This document shows, piece after piece, positions 35,331-43,582 of a stretch of DNA of 64,000 bases (its first letter is position 1; each line of letters starts with the position of its first letter). The notes beneath the pieces are model-generated. The model had not been told where the DNA came from, made no database searches, and was given only the letters and a program-made list of their open reading frames with translations. The position numbers and the translations under genes were made by a program. The stretch spans positions 62,001-126,000 of the forward strand of contig NZ_JGZN01000016.1 in NCBI RefSeq assembly GCF_000741715.1. The letters run 5' to 3'. Origin of the DNA: Bifidobacterium saguini DSM 23967. Lineage in GTDB: Bacteria; Actinomycetota; Actinomycetes; Actinomycetales; Bifidobacteriaceae.

Positions 35331-35963
35331 ATGGGTGGCATGGCTGTGGTTGTGTTGGCTGATGAGCGGTTGAAGGGGCTGGTCCCCGATCCCGGGTGGG
35401 ATGTGCAGGGTGTGAGGGATTTCGTTGGCGGCGTGATCGCGGTCTGCCTGTATCTCGCGGTGGCGATGGTGATCATCGGCATTCTGACCCTGCTTCCCGG
35501 GTTGATTACGAACAATATGATGGAGCGTGCGTTTTCGTGGAAGCGGCTGCTGTGCGCGGTGATGATTCCGATGACGATAGGAGCGGCCACGTCGGGGTTG
35601 TCCTGGTCGTATCTTTCGTTCGGTTCCGATGGTTTGGAGGCGAATTCCTCATATCAGCGGGAATCGGGTTCTCCGGACTGGTCCGGGGTCGATGCGAAGT
35701 CTGAGTCGAGGAGCGATGATCTTTCCGGCCTGGTGTCCCAGTTGGGTCAGGATATCGCTGATCGGATCGGCAAGGCTGCCGGCAGCGCGGTGTCGAAGGC
35801 GTTGGAGGCTGGCAGCGGTCTTTGGGATTTCCTGTCGGGCGGTGACGGCCAGGGCAATGTATTCGAGAAGATCGGTGACGGGCTGAGTGGCTTGTATTCG
35901 TGGCTTACGGGTTCCGGGTATGCCGTTATCGCTATCGGGTACGGGCCTCCGCTGGTGTTGTGA
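35331..35963 (+). CDS. Membrane protein of the type IV secretion-like cluster, unknown
   Basis: 210 residues. Two membrane helices lie near the N terminus (GVIAVCLYLAVAMVIIGILTLLPG near 30-53 and LLCAVMIPMTIGAATSGLSW near 68-87), followed by a Ser/Gly/Asp-rich outer region with a possible helical segment (LVSQLGQDIADRIGKAAGSAVSKALEAG). ATG 35331 is chosen because GGGAGG lies 6 nt upstream. I do not recognise a family. It lies directly ahead of the VirB2-like gene, so a structural or pilin-associated role in the secretion channel is likely but inferred. Confidence 0.7.
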   Translation: MGGMAVVVLADERLKGLVPDPGWDVQGVRDFVGGVIAVCLYLAVAMVIIGILTLLPGLITNNMMERAFSWKRLLCAVMIPMTIGAATSGLSWSYLSFGSDGLEANSSYQRESGSPDWSGVDAKSESRSDDLSGLVSQLGQDIADRIGKAAGSAVSKALEAGSGLWDFLSGGDGQGNVFEKIGDGLSGLYSWLTGSGYAVIAIGYGPPLVL

Positions 35964-35981
35964 GGGTGAAAGGAGGGCGAT

Positions 35982-36311
35982 ATGTCAATTCACCCAAACA
36001 ATGCGACCGGTCTTATCCTCGCCCTGGAGGATGGGGATCTGTCCAGCTTCAGTGTGGCGCCGAACTATGATTTCTTCCCGTTCCTTGATCTGGTGAGGAA
36101 CATCGTGGGAGGCCTGTGGGCTGTGGGCCTGTATGCGGCCGTGGGCGCGTGGATCGTCAGCGCGGTCGCGTGGATCATTTCGAAGGCGATCGGCAATAGT
36201 GCGATGCAGCAGTATTCCGGCATCGTGTTCGTGTGGATCGCGTTGGGCACGATGCTGCTTGGTTCGGCCATGGCGATCGTGAAGTTCTTCGCCACGCAGG
36301 CCTTGTTCTGA
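35982..36311 (+). CDS. Small two-helix membrane protein, VirB2/TrbC-like position
   Basis: 109 residues. A soluble head of about 30 residues precedes two membrane helices (LVRNIVGGLWAVGLYAAVGAWIVSAVAWI and IVFVWIALGTMLLGSAMAIVKFF), the layout of VirB2-type pilins and related subunits. There is no cleavable signal peptide. The Shine-Dalgarno AAAGGAGG is excellent. Position before the VirB6-like gene supports a role in the secretion channel, but homology to VirB2 cannot be shown from sequence alone. Confidence 0.75.
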   Translation: MSIHPNNATGLILALEDGDLSSFSVAPNYDFFPFLDLVRNIVGGLWAVGLYAAVGAWIVSAVAWIISKAIGNSAMQQYSGIVFVWIALGTMLLGSAMAIVKFFATQALF

Positions 36312-36432
36312 CGTTTCACGCGGCGTCCCCGTGCTGCTTGTCTCCGGGGTTCCTCGTTCCGGGCCGTCGCCGTATTCACGCGGCGGCGGCCTTCCCTTTT
36401 CCGTTCCTGTTTTGCTTGTGGGGAGGCCTGCG

Positions 36433-37851
36433 TTGGGTGAGATAGTCGAGGCCGTGCTGGATCAGCTGATCCCGTGGATGCTGGATCCGATGGGCGTCTC
36501 GTTGAGGGGCATGATGGTCGGCGCGTTCACGCAGAACGCGGCCGGCATCAGCGTTTCCGAGTGGAACGTGGCGATCACGGCCGCGAACCGCATCGGCTGG
36601 ATCATGGGTTTCATCAACATGGCGGTATGCGTCGCGGGCGCGGTTCATGCGAGCATGAAGGCCAGTGTCGCGGACGCGTTGAAGTCGTTCGCCATGAGCG
36701 TGCTTGCCTGGCCGTTGACCGCCATCTGCGTGAGTGTGATGATCACGGCGGAGGGTGTACTGAGCCTGATCACGGCGAAGATGCTGATGGTGGGCGCGGT
36801 CGATAATTCGGAGCGTGGCGCGGCTGATATCGCGTCGGCGTTTTTCAAGAAGATCCTTGATCAGGCGAACGTGCTGGGCACGTTCCTGATGCTGCTCGTG
36901 TATCTCGTTTTGTTCGTGGGCGTGTTCCTGTTGTGCTGCATGCTGGCCGCGAGGAGCCTGGTCCTGATCCTGCTGGCGGCGATCGCTCCTGTTCCCGTGA
37001 TGCTGGGCGGCTGGAGCGCGACGAGGCCGGCCGCGCGTCGGTGGCTTTCGGCTGTGGTGGGCGTGCTACTTGCGAAACCGTTGGCTGCGTTGGTGATCGT
37101 CGTGGGTTCCGCGTTGATGACCAGGCAGACCACGTCCTCATTGCAGGATGGGAGTTTCTGGGATCTGTTCGTGGGTATCGCCTGCATTTTCATGGCGTGC
37201 TATTCACCGAAGCTGATCATGCCGGTGGTGCATTTCCTGGGTGATGATCGCAGCCAGAACATGCAGCAGGCCGCCAGTCAGACGGGGAAGAACGCCATCA
37301 CGACCGCCGTCGCGATCACCAAGGATGTGGTCACCAAGGCCGCGACCATGGGTTCCGGTTTCGCTTCCGGCGGCGGGGCGCAGTTGGGTTCCGGCGCTCA
37401 GGCGGGATTGCATATGCTTTCCGGACAGTTCGGCCTGGCGGGTGCGAAGCTCGCCGATATGGCCAATGATTCCGGTGAAACCGTTTCCGGTTCCGATTCC
37501 GATAGCGGGTCCGCTGATTCGGGCTCCACGCCCGTCTCCCCTACGGCTTCCGTTCCGGTGGCGGATGATGCTTCTTCGGCTGATGTCCCGCAGCCGCCTT
37601 CCCCGGATGGTTCGCCGGTTCCGGTTCCGCCTGTGGATCGAACGGTGCCGGCTTCCGCTCCTTCGGGTGGTGACGGTGGTGATGGTGCGCGTGGCCGTGA
37701 CGGTCGTGACGGGGTTGATGGTTCCGATGCCCGTGGCGGTGACGGCGGCATGGGCGGCGCCGGTTCTCCGGGTGTTCCGGGCGAGGCCGGCCGTGATGGC
37801 CTGGATGGCAGGGATGGAGCGGATTCGTCTCGAGGCCCTGTTCTGGCCTGA
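36433..37851 (+). CDS. VirB6/TrbL-like polytopic protein with C-terminal collagen-like repeats
   Basis: About 472 residues from TTG 36433, preceded by GGGGAGG; the frame is open upstream to 36331 without a ribosome site. Five to six membrane helices span about residues 60-290, including VLLLVYLVLFVGVFLLCCMLAARSLVLILLAAIAPVPVMLGGW-like channel segments. A Ser/Pro-rich linker follows. The last 60 residues form Gly-X-Y triplets (GRDGRDGVDGSD, then SPGVPGEAGRDGLDGRDG), a collagen-like tail interrupted once. VirB6/TrbL proteins form the inner-membrane channel of type IV secretion; the tail is unusual. Confidence 0.8.
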   Translation: MGEIVEAVLDQLIPWMLDPMGVSLRGMMVGAFTQNAAGISVSEWNVAITAANRIGWIMGFINMAVCVAGAVHASMKASVADALKSFAMSVLAWPLTAICVSVMITAEGVLSLITAKMLMVGAVDNSERGAADIASAFFKKILDQANVLGTFLMLLVYLVLFVGVFLLCCMLAARSLVLILLAAIAPVPVMLGGWSATRPAARRWLSAVVGVLLAKPLAALVIVVGSALMTRQTTSSLQDGSFWDLFVGIACIFMACYSPKLIMPVVHFLGDDRSQNMQQAASQTGKNAITTAVAITKDVVTKAATMGSGFASGGGAQLGSGAQAGLHMLSGQFGLAGAKLADMANDSGETVSGSDSDSGSADSGSTPVSPTASVPVADDASSADVPQPPSPDGSPVPVPPVDRTVPASAPSGGDGGDGARGRDGRDGVDGSDARGGDGGMGGAGSPGVPGEAGRDGLDGRDGADSSRGPVLA

Positions 37852-37952
37852 CTACTGGTGTTATCCGCGGCCGGCGTGGGTGGTTTCCCCGTGCCGGCCG
37901 TGATGGTTCGCCGGCTGGTTTTCCGTTTTGCTTCTCTCTCTGGGGGTGTTGT

Positions 37953-39419
37953 ATGGTTTCGGGTTCCAATGGTGACGGGGTTCGTGTTCCGTCCGCTTCG
38001 TTCAGCCGTTTGAGCGCCACGAACGTGTTGTTCGGCTGGACCTGGCCGCAGCTTGCCGTCGGCGGGGTTGGTCTCGTCCTCCTCGTCATCGGCGGCGCGG
38101 CCGGGTTCAATCTTCCGGTCATGCTGGTGGGCGTGCTGGTCATGGCGTATGGTCTGGTTCGTTTTCAGGGGTTGAGTCTGCTCGCGTGGACGTATGTGTG
38201 GTTCACTTGGCGTTCCAGGTTGCGAGAGGGGTCGAATGTGTGGAGTTCCTCCCCGTTGGAGACGGGCCGTACCGTGGGCGTGCTGGGTGTGTGGAGCCAG
38301 GTGGAGGATCGCGCCCAGGTCGTGGAGGGCGAGTCTGTTGATGTGGTGGGCACGCCGTGGCGCGATGCCTGTTATCTGTATGATCCGGACAAGCGTCAGG
38401 CGACGGCGGTTCTGACGTTGAAGGTCGAGGAGTGGAGTCTGAGCACGAACGCGCGCAAGCGTGACCGTGCCATGGCGTTGAACAATCTGACCATGACGTT
38501 GGCTTCCACGCCGGGTGTGGTCGAGTTGAAGGAGACGAGTCTGCTGATGCCGACGTCGGCTCCGGTTCCCCCGGATCTTGACGATCCGGACATGCCGTCG
38601 TGGGCGAGGGGCGATCTGGCCGAATTGTGGGCGATGCCTGAGATCGCCACGCCGTTGGCGAATGTGAGCTGGGTTTCGGTGAGTGTGAACGTGGATCGGC
38701 TTTCGACCCGTTCGAGGAATATGGATCGGCTCACGGAACGCAACCGTGTGGGCGTGCTGTTGGGTGACATCGTGCAGAACGTGGTGGCTCCGGCCTTGGT
38801 GGAGTGCGGTGGGCAGCATGGTTCGATCCGCTGGTGCAGTGTCGACGAGTTGCGGGATATGATCCGCTGCGTTTCCGATCCGGCGCATGCGTCGTCGCAG
38901 CGCAAGGTCCGGCGTGGCGAGCCCACGCTCTCGTATTGCGAGGAGAGCGCCGACGGCGAGTATGTGACGTTGGAGTCGTGCGTGGCGCGTTCCTGGTGGG
39001 TGACCCAGTGGCCCGATCGTCCCGTTCCGGCCGGTTGGACGCGCGATATCCTCCAGGGCGATCGGATGATCGCGTTGACCCATATCTGGCGCCCCTTGTC
39101 GATGGCGGAAAGCGAGAAGGATCTCGCCAACAAGCAGTCGAGTATGCTGCAGCGCAGCCGTCTCGCGGATCAGAAGAGACTGTCCCGTGACGAGAGGCGT
39201 GAACGACGCGAGCAGGCGCAACGCGAGGCGGAGCAGGATGCGAATTGGCCCGATACCGATCATCAGGGGTATATCACCCTGTTCGCGCCGGACAAGTCAA
39301 GGCTGGATGACCTGGAACGCGGGTTGAGGATGGAGACCGGCAAATACCATCTGACGTTGAATGGGTTGACGGGCCAGCAGCGCAAGGCGTTGGCCACCGT
39401 GCTGCCGTTGGGGGTGTGA
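37953..39419 (+). CDS. SCO6880-family conjugation protein
   Basis: 488 residues. Two membrane helices (VGGVGLVLLVIGGAAGF and VMLVGVLVMAYGLVRF, about 33-68) are followed by a large cytoplasmic region with LSTNARKRDRAMALNNLTMTLAST and VSVNVDRLSTRSRNMDRLTERN, typical of SCO6880-like proteins encoded next to VirB4/TraE-type ATPases in actinobacterial conjugative elements. It resembles the non-ATPase N-terminal half of a VirB3-VirB4 fusion. No Walker motifs are present. It follows the VirB6-like gene and overlaps no neighbour. Confidence 0.8.
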   Translation: MVSGSNGDGVRVPSASFSRLSATNVLFGWTWPQLAVGGVGLVLLVIGGAAGFNLPVMLVGVLVMAYGLVRFQGLSLLAWTYVWFTWRSRLREGSNVWSSSPLETGRTVGVLGVWSQVEDRAQVVEGESVDVVGTPWRDACYLYDPDKRQATAVLTLKVEEWSLSTNARKRDRAMALNNLTMTLASTPGVVELKETSLLMPTSAPVPPDLDDPDMPSWARGDLAELWAMPEIATPLANVSWVSVSVNVDRLSTRSRNMDRLTERNRVGVLLGDIVQNVVAPALVECGGQHGSIRWCSVDELRDMIRCVSDPAHASSQRKVRRGEPTLSYCEESADGEYVTLESCVARSWWVTQWPDRPVPAGWTRDILQGDRMIALTHIWRPLSMAESEKDLANKQSSMLQRSRLADQKRLSRDERRERREQAQREAEQDANWPDTDHQGYITLFAPDKSRLDDLERGLRMETGKYHLTLNGLTGQQRKALATVLPLGV

Positions 39420-39420
39420 C

Positions 39421-40191
39421 ATGGGTTCGCCTCATGATCGTGACGATGATGGATACGGTGTTTTCATGGATGATGGCGGGAGAGCGGGAACCGGTTCGCT
39501 TTGGCATATCGTCTCATGGCTTTCAGCTCGTACCCCGCAGGGGTTGAAGGGTTCGGTCGTTGTTCTGCTGGCCGTGTCGGGTGTGTGCGTCCTGCTGGGC
39601 GTCGGCATGCTCGCCGCGAATCACAACGCTTCTGACGTGCATGCCCGGGCCTACACGTCCTGCAGGTCCGCGGTGGAATCGTATGAGAGCGAGGCCGGCA
39701 GATTCCGCCGTACCGTGGATCGGGTCATGGCGGGGATAGACATGGACGCCTTGGAATCGTCCGCGCCCGTGCAGGCGGAACGGCTTCGCACGCTTTCCGT
39801 GGATCCCGACTCCCCCGCGTCGTGCGATGACGGCATGGGAACGGCCGAACTGGATGAGACGGCCCGGAAGACGGCCGAGGAGCTGAAGACGCTCAAATCC
39901 AGGAGTGGACGGTTGGAGACGCTGGCCTCCACGGTGAAGCGTTCGGCTCAGGCCGATACGAAGGCAGCCGCACGCCGGAGGCTTGAATCGGCTTTGACCC
40001 AGGCCGAGGAGACGTTGGAGAACACCGAGGACGAGGAGCTGAGGGTCCCCTATCTACGTCGGCGTCTCACGGATCTGACCGGTCAGGCCCGCACGATGCT
40101 GGATGACGATGATGCGCGCGCCGATGACATGGATCGTCTCGCGGCGAGCCTGTCAACCATCGAGGAATCGTTGCTCACCGGCATCCGATGA
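39421..40191 (+). CDS. Membrane-anchored coiled-coil protein, unknown
   Basis: 256 residues. One membrane helix (GSVVVLLAVSGVCVLLGVGMLAANH, about 41-65) is followed by an acidic helical, coiled-coil-prone domain (ETARKTAEELKTLKSRSGRLETLAS; LESALTQAEETLENTEDEELRVPYLRRRLTDL). The start ATG directly follows the SCO6880-like stop (1 nt), implying coupling. No family recognised. In conjugation clusters such bitopic proteins often act as channel or surface-exclusion components, but this is inference. Confidence 0.75.
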   Translation: MGSPHDRDDDGYGVFMDDGGRAGTGSLWHIVSWLSARTPQGLKGSVVVLLAVSGVCVLLGVGMLAANHNASDVHARAYTSCRSAVESYESEAGRFRRTVDRVMAGIDMDALESSAPVQAERLRTLSVDPDSPASCDDGMGTAELDETARKTAEELKTLKSRSGRLETLASTVKRSAQADTKAAARRRLESALTQAEETLENTEDEELRVPYLRRRLTDLTGQARTMLDDDDARADDMDRLAASLSTIEESLLTGIR

Positions 40192-40290
40192 CGTATGCCG
40201 GTGATGGTTTTTCGGTTGTCCGGCTGCTCTTATCGGGCTTTTCCGGGGTGAAGGGACCATGGTTCGCTTCCCCGTCAGAAAGGTTCTGGA

Positions 40291-40506
40291 ATGAATGCAA
40301 GAAGAAAGGGTGCCGTCGTTTCTCGAGGCCCTGAGACCTCGGAGCATGTCTCGTTGTTCGACCAGGAGGCCATGAGGCTGATCCAGTCCCGACCCGTGAT
40401 TCATCCGGTCATATCGCCGGTGGAACGGCCCGCAACGTCTCGACGGGTTTTCCGTTTCGGCCGGCTGCGGGAACTGGCGGCCTGGGTGAGGGGCGTCGGC
40501 CGGTGA
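40291..40506 (+). CDS. Small basic protein, unknown
   Basis: 71 residues, rich in arginine, with no membrane helix. AGAAAGG precedes the ATG. Its stop overlaps the GTG start of the next gene (GTGA), and together with the two genes that follow it forms a tight string of overlapping small genes, which supports it as a real gene. Function not recognised. Confidence 0.55.
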   Translation: MNARRKGAVVSRGPETSEHVSLFDQEAMRLIQSRPVIHPVISPVERPATSRRVFRFGRLRELAAWVRGVGR

Positions 40507-40706
40507 GCGTGGACATGGATGGGCTGCTCGTTTGGGTCGAGGATTCGCTCCGGTCCGTCGAGGAGCGTTCCGGGAACGCCCACGCGGAGCATATGCATGT
40601 GACGGCGGCTCGATACGAGGGCATGGCGGACGCGTTCCGATTGGTGCGGGAGCGGCTTGCCTCGTGTGATGCGGTTTCACCCGAGTCGGAGGAGGTGCGG
40701 GGTTGA
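40503..40706 (+). CDS. Small helical protein, unknown
   Basis: 67 residues from GTG 40503, overlapping its neighbours at both ends by 4 nt. Sequence is mostly amphipathic helix (LLVWVEDSLRSVEERSGNAHAEHMHVTAARYEGMADAFRLVRERL). No known domain. Coupled translation suggests it acts with the flanking genes. Confidence 0.6.
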   Translation: MSVDMDGLLVWVEDSLRSVEERSGNAHAEHMHVTAARYEGMADAFRLVRERLASCDAVSPESEEVRG

Positions 40707-40975
40707 CCGTCAGGATGGTGGACGAGCATGCGGTGGTCATCGAGGCCCCCTCGCTGCCGGGTGGGGTGCTGTCATGCCGTATGATCCGTGACGCGCAGGG
40801 GCGTAGGGTCTGTTACGTGTCGGCCGTGGGCAGCTTGGAATTGCAGGAGCGTCTGGTTGACGTTTCGGGCAATCCGGTCGCGGCCACCGGTTTGGATGAG
40901 CAGTCGATGAGGGGATTGCGTGATTGGCTTTCCTCCCAGTTGGATGACGGGATGGATGGTGTTTCCCGTGTGTGA
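40703..40975 (+). CDS. Small beta-rich protein, unknown
   Basis: 90 residues from TTG 40703, which overlaps the upstream stop as TTGA and has GGAGGTG ahead of it. It is rich in beta-prone residues (EHAVVIEAPSLPGGVLSCRMIRDAQGRRVCYVS) and ends in a helix (SMRGLRDWLSSQLDD). No recognised family. Confidence 0.55.
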   Translation: MTVRMVDEHAVVIEAPSLPGGVLSCRMIRDAQGRRVCYVSAVGSLELQERLVDVSGNPVAATGLDEQSMRGLRDWLSSQLDDGMDGVSRV

Positions 40976-41288
40976 TTTCCTCGCGTGGCCTTTGAACCGG
41001 TATGTGGAGTATTGTCGTAGCGGCGCGCCCCAGCGCGCCAGGCTGAAACGGTTGGAGGAGTTGAGGCGGTCCCGTCTGTGCGAACGCTGCGGCAGGTACA
41101 TGGCGAGGAAGGGCAGCCGTTGGTGCGGTCATTGCCTGCATTGGATGGGATTGCCCGAATGCGCCCGTTGCGGGGGGAAACGTTCCCGGGAGTCTCCCGA
41201 CGGGTTGTGTTCCAACTGCAGGGACGTCGTATCCAAACGGCTTGATCCCAGGATGAAGAAGGTGTCCGGCGGGCCATGCGTCGGATGA
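40920..41288 (+). CDS. Small double zinc-ribbon protein
   Basis: Up to 122 residues. Four CxxC pairs give two zinc ribbons: CERCGRYM...WCGHC and CARCGGKR...CSNC. This suggests a nucleic-acid or protein-binding adaptor, perhaps a regulator of the mobile element. GTG 40920 has GAGGGG upstream but overlaps the previous gene by 56 nt; ATG 40956 would overlap by 20 nt and still keep both ribbons. Confidence 0.6.
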   Translation: MIGFPPSWMTGWMVFPVCDFLAWPLNRYVEYCRSGAPQRARLKRLEELRRSRLCERCGRYMARKGSRWCGHCLHWMGLPECARCGGKRSRESPDGLCSNCRDVVSKRLDPRMKKVSGGPCVG

Positions 41289-41306
41289 GGTCGAAAGGAG
41301 CGGGAC

Positions 41307-41594
41307 GTGAATCTGTTGGATGTGTTCGAGGTCGTCTGCTATCTCACCGGTGTCGGGCTCTGCTGCCGTCTGCTGCAGACCACGTCGGATGGTCCCATGG
41401 AGCCGTTCCGTGGCGTTTGGAAACTGCTGCTCGTCCTGTTCGCGCTGCAGACCGGCGTCGGCTGCCTCGCGTTCCGTGAGCCGTGGGGCGCTCCGGTGTC
41501 GTTCGTGCAGATTCTCAACGTCATGCTCGCGGTTTTCGCCGATCTGCTGCTGGCATACCGTCTGTTCGGCGGTGCCGGGCGGACCGGACGCTGA
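41307..41594 (+). CDS. Small three-helix membrane protein, unknown
   Basis: 95 residues from GTG 41307 with AAAGGAG upstream. Three hydrophobic segments (VFEVVCYLTGVGLCCRLL; LLLVLFALQTGVGCLAF; VQILNVMLAVFADLLLAYRLF) indicate an integral membrane protein. It follows the zinc-ribbon gene by 18 nt. No family recognised; it may be a type IV secretion accessory protein. Confidence 0.65.
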   Translation: MNLLDVFEVVCYLTGVGLCCRLLQTTSDGPMEPFRGVWKLLLVLFALQTGVGCLAFREPWGAPVSFVQILNVMLAVFADLLLAYRLFGGAGRTGR

Positions 41595-41770
41595 CGGGAA
41601 GCGGTGATTCCGGTTTCATGGTTTGGATTGCCTCCATCCCCTTGTCCCCCGTTGTCACCCGTTATCGGTGTGGTTAAGGGTGATTGTCCCGTCAGGGATT
41701 TGGACGCTGGAACGCCGGATGGGCCGGCTCGTGATGTGATGGCGCGTCTCTCCCGGGAAGGTGGCATCCG

Positions 41771-42103
41771 ATGGGTGTATTGGATGATGAGCTGGATGAA
41801 CGGTATCCGATCGAGTCGGAGCGGCTGATCGTCCCGTTGACCCGCATGCAGACGGCGTTGATGAGCCGTAAGGCGTATGCGGAGGGACGGTTGGCGTCTC
41901 CTACGGAGCGTGAGATCGATGCGGCGGCCCGCGCGTTGTACGAGGATCGAATGCACGTGACGATGGGGGACGCGTTCCATCTCGTGTTCGCCGAACTGCC
42001 GCAGCAGGTGCGTGGCCCGTATGAGCATGAGGCCCGCGTCGTGTTGGAGGCGGCACGTCTCGCCGTCCGCGGGGATGACGCCGCCGGATCGAGGATTGCA
42101 TGA
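41771..42103 (+). CDS. Small helical cytoplasmic protein, unknown
   Basis: 110 residues, acidic and helical (DERYPIESERLIVPLTRMQTALMSRKAYAEGRL; REIDAAARALYEDRMHVTMGDAFHLVFAEL). GGGAAGGTGG precedes the ATG. No membrane segment or known motif. It lies between the small membrane gene and the coiled-coil protein at 42170. Confidence 0.6.
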   Translation: MGVLDDELDERYPIESERLIVPLTRMQTALMSRKAYAEGRLASPTEREIDAAARALYEDRMHVTMGDAFHLVFAELPQQVRGPYEHEARVVLEAARLAVRGDDAAGSRIA

Positions 42104-42169
42104 GGATGGTTCCGGTGCGGTGGGCACTGTATTCTATGACTGTCGTTTTTGCGGAAGGAGAGAGTGATC

Positions 42170-43225
42170 ATGTCGAATGAGAGCGTTGACCCTGTGAAGG
42201 CCGGCCTGGTCGATGATGCGGGTACGGTTCCCATGCCGCCCGTGATTCCACCGGAACCCGAGACGGGTTCCACCGAATCGTCCGGCGGGAAAAAGCCGAA
42301 GTGGCTTATACCCGCGATCGCGGCCGGCTGCGCGGTCGTACTGGCGGGTGCCGGTTTCGTCGGCTACCGGGCATGGTCTGATCATGAGCTGGACATTGCG
42401 AAGGCGGCTTGCGCCACGGCTTCGGAGAAGGTGCGGGAATCGGCGAACGAGTACAACATGCTGCTCAACGGGGACGCCGCCGACATGTCCGCGGTCAAGG
42501 CGAATCAGGTGAAGGACGCGAAGACCGTCGACGCGTTGGCCAAGGAGCTGAAGGCGACGACCCCGGAATACTCGGGCTGCGTCGCCGATGATGCGAAGGG
42601 TCTGGATGCCGCCGCCGACGTGCTGGACTCGCAGGCCGAATGGTATGGATCCCATACGAAGTCGCTGTCGAAGGCGGTGAAGGCCGTGAACGAATCCAGG
42701 GCGGCGAAGACGTTGGAGACCGCGAAATCGAACCTCTCCTCGAAGTTGGAGGAGGCCTCCCAGCTTCTCTCCGACAGTGATGGCAAGGTCGCCGACAACG
42801 CGACCCGTGACAATCTATCCAAGGCGATCGATGCGGGCAACGGATTGAAGGGTGGCAACGATCCGGCCAGGATCGACGAGGCTCGCAAGAGCATCGAGGA
42901 TGCGATGAAGGCCGTGAACGATTCCGTGCAGGCGAAGGCGGATGCGGATGCGCAGGCCGCTGCGGAAGCCGCGGCCGCCCAGGCCGCGCAGCAGGCGCAG
43001 GCGTCGCGTTCCTCTTCCTCCTCCTCGTCCAGGTACTCGTATTCCGGCACCTCTTCGAACCGGTATTCCGGCTCCTCCTCGTCCTCGTCCGGTTCCAGTG
43101 GATCGATCGGCGGTTTCCCGGATGCCGACCCCAACTATCATGGATCCGCTCAAGGCTGTGGAAACAGCTGCACGGGATATGTAGGTGCATGCGATCCTGT
43201 CACTGGGCGATGCGGCATCGGCTGA
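42170..43225 (+). CDS. Membrane-anchored helical surface protein with cysteine-rich tail
   Basis: 351 residues. A Pro/Glu-rich head of about 40 residues precedes a membrane helix (WLIPAIAAGCAVVLAGAGFVGY, about 44-65), a long extracytoplasmic helical domain (about 70-275), a Ser/Tyr low-complexity linker (about 280-325) and a C-terminal four-cysteine knot (CGNSCTGYVGACDPVTGRCG) that may form disulphides. AAGGAGAG precedes ATG 42170. A strong terminator at 43249-43283 follows. Function unknown; it may contact the recipient cell or the secretion complex. Confidence 0.75.
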   Translation: MSNESVDPVKAGLVDDAGTVPMPPVIPPEPETGSTESSGGKKPKWLIPAIAAGCAVVLAGAGFVGYRAWSDHELDIAKAACATASEKVRESANEYNMLLNGDAADMSAVKANQVKDAKTVDALAKELKATTPEYSGCVADDAKGLDAAADVLDSQAEWYGSHTKSLSKAVKAVNESRAAKTLETAKSNLSSKLEEASQLLSDSDGKVADNATRDNLSKAIDAGNGLKGGNDPARIDEARKSIEDAMKAVNDSVQAKADADAQAAAEAAAAQAAQQAQASRSSSSSSSRYSYSGTSSNRYSGSSSSSSGSSGSIGGFPDADPNYHGSAQGCGNSCTGYVGACDPVTGRCGIG

Positions 43226-43248
43226 TCCGCCGCCATCTTCCTCCTTCC

Positions 43249-43283
43249 GGCCTCGTACCGTTCTGACGGTGCGGGGCCTTTTT
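43249..43283 (+). terminator. Terminator closing the type IV secretion-like gene series
   Basis: GGCCTCGTACCGT and ACGGTGCGGGGCC form a 13-bp stem with two G-U pairs and a UCUG loop, followed by TTTTT on the plus strand. It separates the series from the adhesin island; the following 300 nt to 43583 is leader with no gene recognised. Confidence 0.85.
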
Positions 43284-43582
43284 CATGCCCGTTATCATGC
43301 TCCTGCGCGGGTGGAGGGGGAAGTGGCCGGTGTTTTTCCGTTCCGGGACGGTGTCGTCACTCTCGCCGGCCACCCTTCCCTGTATCCCCGGCTTTCACGC
43401 GTCCTTCCTTGCGTGGCTCCTTTTCCTGTTTCATGGCCGGCTCCGTCGTTATCGCCCGGTTATCGGCCCCTGTCGGGGTGTATGGCGTGGATTCCCTCGC
43501 GGCCTGCGGGCCGTGGGGTGTTCCGAAGGATAACGAGGGGCGGGAGAGGCCCGTCCTGTTGATCAACAACCAGGAGGAACCT

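Noticed and set aside
37398..39263. A 621-codon open frame opposite the VirB6-like and SCO6880-like genes
   Set aside because: Antisense shadow rich in Arg/His/Pro; the plus-strand genes have membrane helices, ribosome sites and family character.
43176..43192. AGGTGCAT near 43183 as a right-end copy of the 28988 repeat
   Set aside because: Only eight bases match and they lie inside the conserved cysteine-rich coding tail at 42170-43225.
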